Below, piece by piece: positions 1 to 7,805 of a stretch of DNA of 13,417 bases (position 1 is its first letter; every line of letters starts with the position of its first letter). The translations under genes and the position numbers were made by a program. Below the pieces are notes generated by a model. That model ran no database searches. It saw only the letters and a program-made list of their open reading frames with translations, and had not been told where the DNA came from. The DNA comes from Chloroflexota bacterium. GTDB lineage: Bacteria > Chloroflexota > Chloroflexia > Thermomicrobiales > UBA6265. The DNA is taken from NCBI GenBank assembly GCA_023423795.1, contig JAFAEX010000152.1:1-13417 (forward strand). The letters run 5' to 3'.

Positions 1-26
1 AGATCCCTCGACAGGCTCGGGATGAC
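1..26 (+). repeat. 26-bp interspersed repeat, left copy
   Basis: The first 26 bases (core CCCTCGACAGGCTCGGGATG) are the exact reverse complement of positions 13390-13415, so the window opens and closes with inverted copies of one sequence. The copy lies downstream of the M20 peptidase stop, in non-coding DNA. It looks like a dispersed intergenic repeat rather than a transposon end: the DNA between the copies is ordinary housekeeping genes with no transposase. A contig broken at a repeat would also give this picture. Confidence 0.8.
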
Positions 27-81
27 CGGCGCGGAGCCCGGGATGACCGGCGCGGTGCCCGGGATGAAAGGCGCGGTGATG
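19..81 (+). repeat. 21-bp tandem repeat, three copies
   Basis: Three consecutive 21-base units start at 19, 40 and 61. Each begins GGGATGA and continues GGCGCGG. Units 1 and 2 differ at one base; unit 3 is more diverged (AAAGG for ACCGG, and a changed end). The array begins inside the 26-bp repeat, sharing its GGGATGAC, and ends four bases before the M20 peptidase stop. The period is a multiple of three, so it reads through as a spurious peptide repeat, but nothing suggests it is translated. Confidence 0.8.
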
Positions 82-84
82 CCG

Positions 85-1407
85 TCAGTCGGCGACGCCG
101 CACCAGAGCATGGTCGTCGCGGCGAACAACTTCGTCGCTTCGATCAAATCCGCCACCGGGAGAAACTCGTCGGTGCCGTGGATGCCCCAGCTCGGGTCGC
201 CGACGCCGAAGACGAGCGACGGCTGGCCGAGCGGGTACCAGAAGTTGGCGTCGCAGACGAACGGCGACGTCCGCACCTCGGGCGTGCGGCCGGAGACGCG
301 CTCGCTGGCCTCGACGATGGTGAGCACGGCCGGGTGGTCGAACGGCATGTTCACCGGCTCCTTGACCCACGGCGCGGCGGATTCAGCGTCCAGCGGCAGG
401 TCGAGGATGGGCGGGTGCTCGCGCAGCCACGGGTCGCTTTCCGTCACCCGGTCGATGGCGCCGCGGATGTCGGCCATCACTTCCTCGGCCGAAAGGTCGG
501 GGTAGAAGAGCAGAGACCCGGTGACCTCGCAGGAATCCGGGATCGAGGTGAGGGAGGTGCCGCCCTGGATGGTGTTGATGTTGATGAACATCCCGCCGGA
601 GGGCACGTTCGGGTTGGTGCGCCAGAGCATCCAGTTGCGCTCGAGGTCCAGGATGGCGAGCTGGTACTTGAGCATGTTGTCGATGGCCGAAACGCCGGGC
701 CGCTCGACGCCGTGGGGCAGGGCCTGGGCGACGAGGTGCCGGTTGCAGATGTGGGTCGATTTCCCGAACACGGTCAGCTTGAAATACAGCTCGCCCTTGA
801 TCGTCGGGTAGACCGCGAAGTTTGACGGTTCCGGGAAGATCGCGAGATCGGAACGGTACCCGCGTTCGAGGATCGTGTTGCAGCCGATGTCGCGGCGGCC
901 GGCTTCCTCGCCGCTGGCCTGCGCGAGCAGGAGGTCGCCTTTCAGCCGAACATCCTCGTCGTGGAGAATACGGGCGGCCATGGCGTAGGCGGCGATCGCG
1001 CCCTTCATGTCCGACGCGCCGCGGCCCCACAACTTGCCGTCGTGCACCTCGCCGGAGAACGGGCCGCCGACCGACCATGCCTCGGCCTGCTCCGGCGTCA
1101 CCGGCACGACATCGGTATGCGCCGACCAGGTGAGGGAGCGCCCTCCGCCCACGCCCTTCCGCACCGCGACGACGTTCGGCCGCGATTCGGCGACTTCCCA
1201 GATATCGATCGCGTCGTACCCGCCGTGCTCGGCGAACCGGTCGCGCAGCCATTCCTGCGCCGGCCGCTCGGCGTCGGCGTTCGGTTCCAGGTCGGGGTTG
1301 ACCGACCGCTGGCGGATCAGTTCGCCGGCGAAGGCGACGATCTCGTCCGCCCGCCGGTCGATGGCCGCGTTCACCCGCTCCAGAACCGCGTTGTCCACGT
1401 CGCCCAT
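85..1407 (-). CDS. M20 family metallopeptidase (ArgE/DapE-like deacylase)
   Basis: A 440-residue cytoplasmic di-zinc amidohydrolase of the M20 family, which includes ArgE (acetylornithine deacetylase), DapE and carboxypeptidase G2. Visible metal and catalytic motifs, in order, are SAHTDVVP (His97, Asp99), GRGASDMKGA (Asp133), SGEEAG (catalytic Glu167, metal Glu168), FPEPSN (Glu193) and WGIHGTDEF (His410). The lid/dimerisation region starts at GKSTH, but the segment before SAIDNM is longer than the usual GKSxHxxxP form. The ATG at 1407 is chosen because GGGAGGG lies six bases upstream; the frame stays open further upstream only as antisense to moaC. No arginine or lysine biosynthesis gene is adjacent, so the substrate cannot be named. 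It is divergent from moaC with 107 bp between them. Confidence 0.9.
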   Translation of the reverse strand: MGDVDNAVLERVNAAIDRRADEIVAFAGELIRQRSVNPDLEPNADAERPAQEWLRDRFAEHGGYDAIDIWEVAESRPNVVAVRKGVGGGRSLTWSAHTDVVPVTPEQAEAWSVGGPFSGEVHDGKLWGRGASDMKGAIAAYAMAARILHDEDVRLKGDLLLAQASGEEAGRRDIGCNTILERGYRSDLAIFPEPSNFAVYPTIKGELYFKLTVFGKSTHICNRHLVAQALPHGVERPGVSAIDNMLKYQLAILDLERNWMLWRTNPNVPSGGMFININTIQGGTSLTSIPDSCEVTGSLLFYPDLSAEEVMADIRGAIDRVTESDPWLREHPPILDLPLDAESAAPWVKEPVNMPFDHPAVLTIVEASERVSGRTPEVRTSPFVCDANFWYPLGQPSLVFGVGDPSWGIHGTDEFLPVADLIEATKLFAATTMLWCGVAD

Positions 1408-1514
1408 CACCAGCCCTCCCGGGATTCGCCGTCGATTCCGTGCCGATGGACTATCTTCGCAAACGGGATGGGCGCCGGGAACAGGACCGGCGCGCAACGC
1501 GAAGGAGACCGCCG

Positions 1515-2006
1515 ATGGCGGACGAGAAAACGGGAACGAACCTGACCCACTTCGACGAGGCCGGCCGGGCGCGGATGGTCGATGTCGGCGACAAGGCGAC
1601 GACGCACCGGGTAGCGGTCGCGACGGGGCGGCTGCGCGCGAAACGGGAGACGATCGACCTGATCCGGTCCGGCAAGGCCGCCAAGGGCGACGTACTGGCG
1701 GTCGCGCAGGTGGCGGCAATCATGGCCGCCAAGCGGACGCACGAGATCGTGCCGATGTGCCACCCGCTGCTGCTGACCAAGATCGAGGTCGCCTTCGAAC
1801 TCGGCGAGGAGACGGTCGAGATCGCGGCGCGGGTCGAAACCCGCGGCCAGACCGGGGTTGAGATGGAGGCGTTGACGGCGGTTTCGGCCGCGGCGCTGAC
1901 CGTCTACGACATGGTCAAGGCGGTCGATCGCGGAATGACGATCGAAGCGATCCGGGTGGACGAGAAGCGCGGCGGCGCCTCCGGCGACTGGCGGCGCGAG
2001 GGCTGA
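1515..2006 (+). CDS. moaC: Cyclic pyranopterin monophosphate synthase MoaC
   Basis: MoaC acts with the radical-SAM enzyme MoaA in the first step of molybdenum cofactor synthesis, turning the GTP-derived cyclic intermediate into cyclic pyranopterin monophosphate. The 163-residue length is typical. Signatures are Lys57, EIVPMCHPL (His83), GVEMEAL (Glu116, Glu118) and YDMVKAVD (Asp132, Lys135), matching the active-site set known from E. coli MoaC. The protein ends with the usual KRGGASGDW tail. The start at 1515 follows AAGGAGA at 1502-1508; the frame is open upstream to 1440 but without family similarity. moaA is not in the window, while moeA of the same pathway is at 12063-13313. moaC and sdhDC are co-directional, 118 bp apart, so they may or may not share a transcript. 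Confidence 0.96.
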   Translation: MADEKTGTNLTHFDEAGRARMVDVGDKATTHRVAVATGRLRAKRETIDLIRSGKAAKGDVLAVAQVAAIMAAKRTHEIVPMCHPLLLTKIEVAFELGEETVEIAARVETRGQTGVEMEALTAVSAAALTVYDMVKAVDRGMTIEAIRVDEKRGGASGDWRREG

Positions 2007-2027
2007 GGCGGGCGTCCGTGCGTGATA

Positions 2028-2052
2028 ACCCTCCCGCGCCGCGGGGGAGGGT
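2028..2052. other. Small hairpin between moaC and the sdh anchor gene
   Basis: ACCCTCCC at 2028-2035 pairs perfectly with GGGAGGGT at 2045-2052 around a nine-base GC-rich loop. It follows the moaC stop by 21 bases, but no T run follows, so it is a poor intrinsic terminator. A TACAAT hexamer at 2055-2060 could be a -10 element for the downstream gene, but I see no -35 at the right distance. Function is undecided. Confidence 0.35.
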
Positions 2053-2124
2053 CGTACAATCGCGTCACGCGGAACACGACGCGAACGTCCCCGCGGGGAT
2101 CGGGGACAGCGAGGGAGACCGTCG

Positions 2125-3021
2125 ATGTCGGCCATTTCGGGGGGACAGGCAACGCGAGCGGTCGGGGTGACGATCCCCGGCGCCGACCGGATCGTCTGGT
2201 ATTTCCTGCGGATCTCCGGCCTGATGCTGGTGGTGCTGGCCGGGCTCCACATGTACATCACCCACTACGCGAACGTCCCCTCGGAGACGACGTTCAATTT
2301 CGTGGCCGGCCGCTGGGCGAACCCGCTCTGGCTCGCGTTCGACTGGCTGCTGCTGATGTCGGCGCTCTGGCACGGGGTGCTCGGGCTGCGCTACTCGATC
2401 ACCGACTACCTGCGGGCGCCGGGGCTGCGCGTCGCCGGCATGGCGCTGATGTGGGTGATCGGGTTCGTCTTCATGACGATCGGCACCATCACGATCTTCA
2501 CCTTCAACGCCGAGGCCGCCGGCACCAACACCGGCCCGCTTTCCGGCGCGATGTGGATCTCCGACCTCATCGGCTGGTCGCTCTACCTGATCGCGGCCGG
2601 CACCTACATCGGCGGGATTGCGCTGGTCGTGTGGGTGGTGCGCTCGCTGATGCGCGGCGGGCCGCCGATCTACAGCGGCGATCCGGGCCAGTACGCGTGG
2701 GTGTTGCACCGGGCGTCCGGCATCGGCGTGCTGGCGTTCCTGCTGGTGCACATCCTGTCGATCATGCTCGTCGGGCTCGGGCGGGACGTCTACAACCACT
2801 CGGTCGAGTTCTACGGCCGTCTGGAACTGATCCCGATGGAGATCGCCCTCGTCGGCGCGGTGATCTACCACACGCTGAACGGGCTGCGGGTCATCGCGAT
2901 CGATTTCACCTCGTGGGGCTACCGCAAGGAGCGGGTGCTGTTCTACGGCGTCCTCGCGCTGACGGTTCTGCTGACGCTGCCGAGCGGGTGGATCATCCTG
3001 GCGCACCACTTCGGCTGGTAG
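2125..3021 (+). CDS. Fused SdhD-SdhC membrane anchor of succinate dehydrogenase
   Basis: A 298-residue membrane protein with about seven helices (roughly 24-46, 68-92, 104-127, 145-172, 199-218, 236-256, 271-293). The N-terminal third resembles SdhD: RISG (29-32), His42/His47, and WHGVLGLRYSITDY (82-95). The C-terminal half resembles SdhC: HRASG (195-199), His209, and H-x2-NG-x-R-x4-D (His249, Asn252, Arg255, Asp260). It should anchor SdhAB (complex II), bind heme b and pass electrons from succinate to quinone. SdhC and SdhD are usually separate three-helix proteins of about 110-150 residues, so one polypeptide is unusual. Arg/Lys-rich loops after helices 2, 4 and 6 predict N-in, C-out topology. 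The start follows AGGGAGA (2112-2118). No sdhA or sdhB is present here; they must lie elsewhere. A fused fumarate reductase anchor is the alternative. Confidence 0.85.
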   Translation: MSAISGGQATRAVGVTIPGADRIVWYFLRISGLMLVVLAGLHMYITHYANVPSETTFNFVAGRWANPLWLAFDWLLLMSALWHGVLGLRYSITDYLRAPGLRVAGMALMWVIGFVFMTIGTITIFTFNAEAAGTNTGPLSGAMWISDLIGWSLYLIAAGTYIGGIALVVWVVRSLMRGGPPIYSGDPGQYAWVLHRASGIGVLAFLLVHILSIMLVGLGRDVYNHSVEFYGRLELIPMEIALVGAVIYHTLNGLRVIAIDFTSWGYRKERVLFYGVLALTVLLTLPSGWIILAHHFGW

Positions 3022-3047
3022 CCGCGCCGGACAAGCGACGAGGGATT

Positions 3048-3077
3048 GACGGGGCGGCTCGATGGAGCCGCCCCGTC
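3048..3077. terminator. Intrinsic terminator between convergent sdhDC and pepA
   Basis: A perfect 13-bp GC-rich stem (GACGGGGCGGCTC with its complement) closes a four-base GATG loop, followed on the plus strand by GTTCTT. It lies 26 bases after the sdhDC stop and 53 bases past the end of pepA on the other strand. The plus-strand T-rich tail makes it best suited to end the sdhDC transcript. On the minus strand the stem is followed only by AATCCC, so it would be a weaker terminator for pepA. Confidence 0.8.
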
Positions 3078-3130
3078 GTTCTTCACGTATTGCCGGATGG
3101 TTCAGCGCCGCGGACGGCGCCGTCGCCGCG

Positions 3131-4654
<1,524 letters not shown>

Positions 4655-4660
4655 CACAAG

Positions 4661-4666
4661 CCTCCT
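4661..4666 (-). promoter_or_regulatory. Ribosome binding site that fixes the pepA GTG start
   Basis: The minus strand reads AGGAGG-CTT-GTG-GTG. The perfect Shine-Dalgarno is three bases from the first GTG and six from the second, which favours the second (4654). This site is the main reason to reject the much longer upstream open frame. Confidence 0.8.
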
Positions 4667-4764
4667 CGTGCCGGCCCGCCGAGGAACATCGGTGGGCGGT
4701 CGTACTCGATTGCGCGACTGTACGGCATATCGAGCCGTGCGGAATGCCGCATACTTCGTAATTC

Positions 4765-4780
4765 CGGCGCGGTTGCGCCG
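4765..4780. promoter_or_regulatory. Palindrome overlapping the dnaA -35 element
   Basis: CGGCGC at 4765-4770 and GCGCCG at 4775-4780 form a six-base inverted repeat around GGTT. The right half overlaps the TTGCGC -35 hexamer of the putative dnaA promoter, so a dimeric protein bound here would block polymerase. It could equally be chance in GC-rich DNA. A second small hairpin (TGCGG-N4-CCGCA) lies just upstream at 4738-4751. Confidence 0.4.
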
Positions 4781-4801
4781 ATATCTGGACGGTGCTAGAG
4801 T
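4773..4801 (+). promoter_or_regulatory. Putative sigma70 promoter of dnaA
   Basis: TTGCGC (4773-4778), a 17-base spacer and TAGAGT (4796-4801), with TGC directly before the -10 as in extended -10 promoters. Transcription would begin near 4808, about 24 bases before the first ATG of dnaA. The rel promoter at 12013-12041 has the same TTGCGC hexamer and spacer, which supports both calls. Confidence 0.65.
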
Positions 4802-4831
4802 CCGAGCGGGGAGTGTCCGTACACCCGGACG

Positions 4832-6340
4832 ATGGGATCGATGATGGCGGAGCGGACGCCGGCGACGGCGCACGTCCAACTCGACGCCAAGCAATTGTGG
4901 CACGCCGTGCAGGCCGACTTGCGTGAGCGCATGTCCCGAACGTCGTTCGACAATTGGGTGCGGGATACGAAACTGGTCGGGTTCGAGGACGACGTCGCCA
5001 CCGTTGGCGCACGCAGTTCGATCGTGGTCACCACGCTCGAGTCGCGCTTCGCCCAACGGATCGCGGACGCCCTGTCTCGCGTGGTCGGGCGGCAGGTGCA
5101 GGTCGCGTTCACCGTGCTTGGCGAGGCCGACCCAGTGGCGGATCGGCTCAACCGCGAAACGGCGGCGATGCTGCGCGGCGACGAAGGCGGCGATGAACCG
5201 GCGCCCGAACGACCGGCGGCAAGCAATCGCGGCGCGCGCGACCGGGGGGCCCAGCGTGAGGACAACCGCGTCCCGTCGCCGCGCCAGATCGAACTGACCG
5301 CCGCGCCGACCAGCAACCTGAACCCGCGTTACGTATACGGAACCTACGTGGTCGGGTCGTCGAATCGGTTTGCCCACGCGGCGTCCATCGCGGTGGCCGA
5401 GCATCCCGGGGGCAAGTACAACCCGTTCTTCGTGCACGGCGGGGTGGGGCTCGGCAAGACGCACCTGATGCACGCGATTGGGCACCGCGCGCTGGAACTG
5501 CGGCCGGGTTTGCAGGTGTCGTACGTCACGTCGGAGCGGTTCACGAACGAACTGATCGCCGCGATCCAGAAGCAGCGGCGGGAAGAGTTCCGGGCGCGGT
5601 ACCGCGAAATCGACATCCTGATGATCGACGACATCCAGTTCATCGCCGGCAAGGACGCCACGCAGGAAGAGTTCTTCCACACCTTCAACGAGCTGTACCA
5701 GAGCGGCAAGCAGGTGGTCATCACCAGCGACCGGCCGCCGAAGGCGATCTCCGCGCTGGAGGACCGGCTCCGTTCCCGCTTCGAGGGCGGGTTGATCGCC
5801 GACGTCCAGTTGCCCGACTACGAAATGCGGATGGCGATCCTCCGGACCAAGGGCGAGGAACTGGGCGTGCCGCTGCCCGGCGAGGTGGTGGAGTACATCG
5901 CGCAGAAGGACCAGAGCAATATCCGGGAACTGGAAGGCGCGCTGAACAAGGTCATCGCGCGCGCGCAACTTTCGGCGGAGCCCATCGGCCTCTCGCTGGC
6001 GATGGAGGCGCTGACCGACGCGGCGATCGGTGCGCGGCGGGCCAAACTCTCGACCGCCGGAGTCGTGGAGGCGGTCGGCAAGCACTTCGGCGTCTCGATG
6101 ACCGACCTCGCCGGGCAGGGCCGGGCGCGCAAGATCGTGCTGCCGCGGCAGGTGGCGATGTACCTGCTGCGGGAAGAAACCGGCGCGACGCTGCTGGAGA
6201 TCGGGCAGACGCTCGGTGGGCGCGACCACACGACGGTGATGCATGGCATCCGGCAGGTCGAAAAGGCGCTGGCGACGGACACCGGATTGCGGGCGCAGTT
6301 GATGGCGATCCGGGAGGCATTGTTCGCTTCGGCGGGTTGA
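4832..6340 (+). CDS. dnaA: Chromosomal replication initiator DnaA
   Basis: A 502-residue AAA+ initiator that binds DnaA boxes, melts the origin and helps load the replicative helicase. Domain I lies at about residues 15-100, followed by a short hydrophilic linker (about 105-145, rich in Arg, Asp and Glu). The ATPase domain carries Walker A GGVGLGKTH (Lys209), Walker B ILMIDDIQFI (Asp266-Asp267) and the box VII-like SRFEGGL. The C-terminal DNA-binding domain carries the signature GGRDHTTVMHG (about 462-472). ATG at 4832 is the first start after the promoter; ATGs at 4841 and 4844 are alternatives, and none has a good Shine-Dalgarno (GGGGAG at 4808-4813 is far away). dnaN and recF do not follow; the next feature is a 550-bp gap and then a convergent gene, so the classic dnaA-dnaN order is not kept. 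Confidence 0.97.
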   Translation: MGSMMAERTPATAHVQLDAKQLWHAVQADLRERMSRTSFDNWVRDTKLVGFEDDVATVGARSSIVVTTLESRFAQRIADALSRVVGRQVQVAFTVLGEADPVADRLNRETAAMLRGDEGGDEPAPERPAASNRGARDRGAQREDNRVPSPRQIELTAAPTSNLNPRYVYGTYVVGSSNRFAHAASIAVAEHPGGKYNPFFVHGGVGLGKTHLMHAIGHRALELRPGLQVSYVTSERFTNELIAAIQKQRREEFRARYREIDILMIDDIQFIAGKDATQEEFFHTFNELYQSGKQVVITSDRPPKAISALEDRLRSRFEGGLIADVQLPDYEMRMAILRTKGEELGVPLPGEVVEYIAQKDQSNIRELEGALNKVIARAQLSAEPIGLSLAMEALTDAAIGARRAKLSTAGVVEAVGKHFGVSMTDLAGQGRARKIVLPRQVAMYLLREETGATLLEIGQTLGGRDHTTVMHGIRQVEKALATDTGLRAQLMAIREALFASAG

Positions 6341-6890
6341 GTCGGTGCCTGACGCAGAACCGGGCCTCGGCCCGACGTACGTGCCAGCCGCACAGGCTCC
6401 GCACCCGGGGTGGAACGTGGCGCCATTGCCGCCGGCATGGCCGTCGTGCGGCGACCATTGGGCGTGTGGGTAAACGACACGTGCTTCGGCCTGCGGCTAC
6501 CCGTTGGCGCGAAATCTGTGAGGCATCGCGCCGCCAGTGCCGCGCATCGTGCCCTACCGTTCGTAGGGGAGGGACCAGTGCCCTCCTTCGTGATCTCCGG
6601 CCGACGAGGGAGGGCACTGGTCCCTCCCCTACGAACGCCGTAGCAACCTCGGCGCCGATTCTCCGCTTCACGCTTTAGGGCGCCCGGCAATTGGGCGCTC
6701 CCGAAGATCGCCCGGCGGTCGGCCGACCGGAAATCGCGGCCATATTCGGCCGGCTTCGGTTGCCTTCGACACGACGGCTGGACAAGGCCAGTCGCCTATT
6801 GCCGGTAGCTCACAATCGAGGGCGGCGTCGGACACCGCGATCTGGTCGGTCCAGCACGCCAGAAAGTTAACCCCGCGAACGGACTGCCCG
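6341..6890. other. 550-bp gene-free gap between convergent dnaA and cytochrome gene
   Basis: I see no convincing gene here: the short open frames are Arg-rich GC artefacts that read through the inverted repeat. The gap holds the long inverted repeat at 6558-6637, a 14-bp palindrome CGGTCGGCCGACCG at 6716-6729, and one near-match to a DnaA box (TGTGGGTAA at 6465-6473, one mismatch on the reverse strand). A five-base GC hairpin about 20 bases after the dnaA stop has no T run. One imperfect box is not enough to call an origin of replication. Confidence 0.6.
6558..6637. repeat. Long inverted repeat, possible MITE-like palindromic element
   Basis: Arms 6558-6586 and 6609-6637 are perfectly complementary over 29 bases (core GTAGGGGAGGGACCAGTGCC). 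Pairing continues inward for five more bases with one G-T wobble, giving 34-base arms (6558-6591 and 6604-6637) around a 12-base loop. There is no T tract on either side, so it is not a typical terminator, though it sits between two convergent genes and could act as an RNA processing or stability hairpin. Such near-perfect arms suggest a dispersed palindromic element inserted or maintained as a unit. Confidence 0.85.
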
Positions 6891-7679
6891 CTACTGCCCG
6901 CCGGATTCCTGCAGGATGTAGGTCGCGAGGTCGTCGATCTGCTTGTCGCTGATCTCGGTGGATTTGTAGGGTCCGGGTGGGGTGTGGCCTTCCCCATCGC
7001 GTACGAGGGCGTGCATGCCTTCGAGGGTCACGCTCGCGCCGAGGCTGCCGGGAGAGAGGATGTCCGGTCCGCTGCCGCCGGGACCGTGGCAGCCGGCGCA
7101 CCACGTCGTGAACTGGCGCTCGCCGGAGACGGCATCGCCGAGCGGGGCGGCGCTCACGGCGACGGGGGTCGTTGCGGCTGCTTCGGCCGTTTCCGGTCCC
7201 GCGCCGGACTGCTGGCGGATGTAGGCCGCGAGGTCGCCGACCTGCTTCGCGCTGATTTCGGTTGTGGAGTATTTGCCGGGCGGGGTGTGGCCCTCGCCCT
7301 CGTGGACGATCGCGAGCAGGCGGTCGGTGGTGACGTTCGCGCCGAGGCTGCCGGCGGACAGGATGTCCGGGCCCATGCCGCCGGGGCCGTGGCACCCGGC
7401 GCACCAGGTGGTGAACTGGCGCTCGCCGGACACCACGTCGCCCATCGCGACGGCAGCGCCAGCCTCGGCTCCCGCCGTCGGGCTGGCGAGCGCGGCGGCG
7501 CGGGCGGCGGCGGTCGCCGATGCTTCGGCGGTTGCCTGCACGATCTGCTCGGCGCTGGGCGTCGGCGTCGGGGTGATGCCCAGGATCTGGTTGATCTGGT
7601 CGTCGGTGGCGCGGCCGCAGGCGGCCAAACCGACCGCCGCGCCGAGGACGGCCACGAGCATCAGACCACGGTTCGCCAT
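6891..7679 (-). CDS. Lipoprotein with two tandem cytochrome c domains
   Basis: A 262-residue exported lipoprotein. The signal peptide ends in the lipobox LAAC (Cys21). A Thr-Pro/Ala-rich linker (about 35-79) with TPTPTP leads to two heme c domains (80-159 and 181-260) that are identical at about 59 of 80 positions. Each has WCAGCH (Cys93/Cys96/His97 and Cys194/Cys197/His198), so two covalent hemes are expected. The usual distal Met motif (MP, before the last helix) is replaced in both copies by GEGHTPPG, leaving His131 and His232 as possible sixth ligands. It should carry electrons at the outer face of the membrane; the partner is unknown. ATG 7679 has AAGGG about ten bases upstream. It has its own promoter, 122 bp after lgt, whose product would lipidate Cys21. 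The exact family is not recognised. Confidence 0.9.
   Translation of the reverse strand: MANRGLMLVAVLGAAVGLAACGRATDDQINQILGITPTPTPSAEQIVQATAEASATAAARAAALASPTAGAEAGAAVAMGDVVSGERQFTTWCAGCHGPGGMGPDILSAGSLGANVTTDRLLAIVHEGEGHTPPGKYSTTEISAKQVGDLAAYIRQQSGAGPETAEAAATTPVAVSAAPLGDAVSGERQFTTWCAGCHGPGGSGPDILSPGSLGASVTLEGMHALVRDGEGHTPPGPYKSTEISDKQIDDLATYILQESGGQ
6900..7139 (-). repeat. Second copy of the duplicated cytochrome c domain
   Basis: This encodes residues 181-260 and corresponds to the first copy at 7203-7442, shifted by 303 bp (101 codons). A 20-base block is identical at 7108-7127 and 7411-7430 (reading GTGAACTGGCGCTCGCCGGA on the plus strand). High identity at DNA as well as protein level points to a duplication within the gene that is either fairly recent or kept alike by gene conversion. 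Confidence 0.8.
7203..7442 (-). repeat. First copy of the duplicated cytochrome c domain
   Basis: This encodes residues 80-159, the membrane-proximal heme domain. Compared with the second copy it has Met102 for Ser203 and His126 for Arg227, but keeps the same CAGCH, GPDIL and GEGHTPPG motifs. Confidence 0.8.
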
Positions 7680-7776
7680 GCGGCAACGCCCTTCGTGTCG
7701 CGGTTGGCGGACCGGCCGGTGGCGCGCCACGTTGCGCGGTACTCGCCGTACGAGGTTCCCGGAAAAGGTGGCGCGA

Positions 7777-7805
7777 ACAGTAGCAATCGTCCGAACCGGC
7801 GTCAA
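7777..7805 (-). promoter_or_regulatory. Putative sigma70 promoter of the cytochrome lipoprotein gene
   Basis: On the minus strand, TTGACG (7805-7800), a 17-base spacer and TACTGT (7782-7777), with TGC directly before the -10. This is the closest match to sigma70 consensus in the window. The -35 contains the TGA stop of lgt. Transcription would start near 7770, leaving a leader of about 90 bases, so the cytochrome can be expressed independently of rel-pfkB-lgt. Confidence 0.7.

Noticed and set aside
22..825. Long plus-strand open frame beginning in the tandem repeat
   Set aside because: It is antisense to the M20 peptidase; its apparent repeat peptide is only the 21-bp array read in frame.
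1408..1514. Promoters for moaC and the M20 gene in their shared gap
   Set aside because: A TATCTT hexamer at 1452-1457 and a TTGCG on the other strand are present, but neither has a partner element at a suitable distance.
4655..6244. Open frame continuing upstream of pepA on the minus strand, opposite dnaA, for over 500 codons
   Set aside because: It is antisense to the conserved dnaA gene, has no family similarity, and pepA has a clear AGGAGG-GTG start. Long antisense frames are expected at this G+C and codon bias.
6465..6473. Possible DnaA box as evidence for oriC downstream of dnaA
   Set aside because: It is a single site with one mismatch, without neighbouring boxes or an AT-rich unwinding stretch.
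6668..6997. Short open frame in the gap after dnaA as a possible small gene
   Set aside because: It overlaps the end of the cytochrome gene in another frame, has no ribosome binding site and no recognisable motif.
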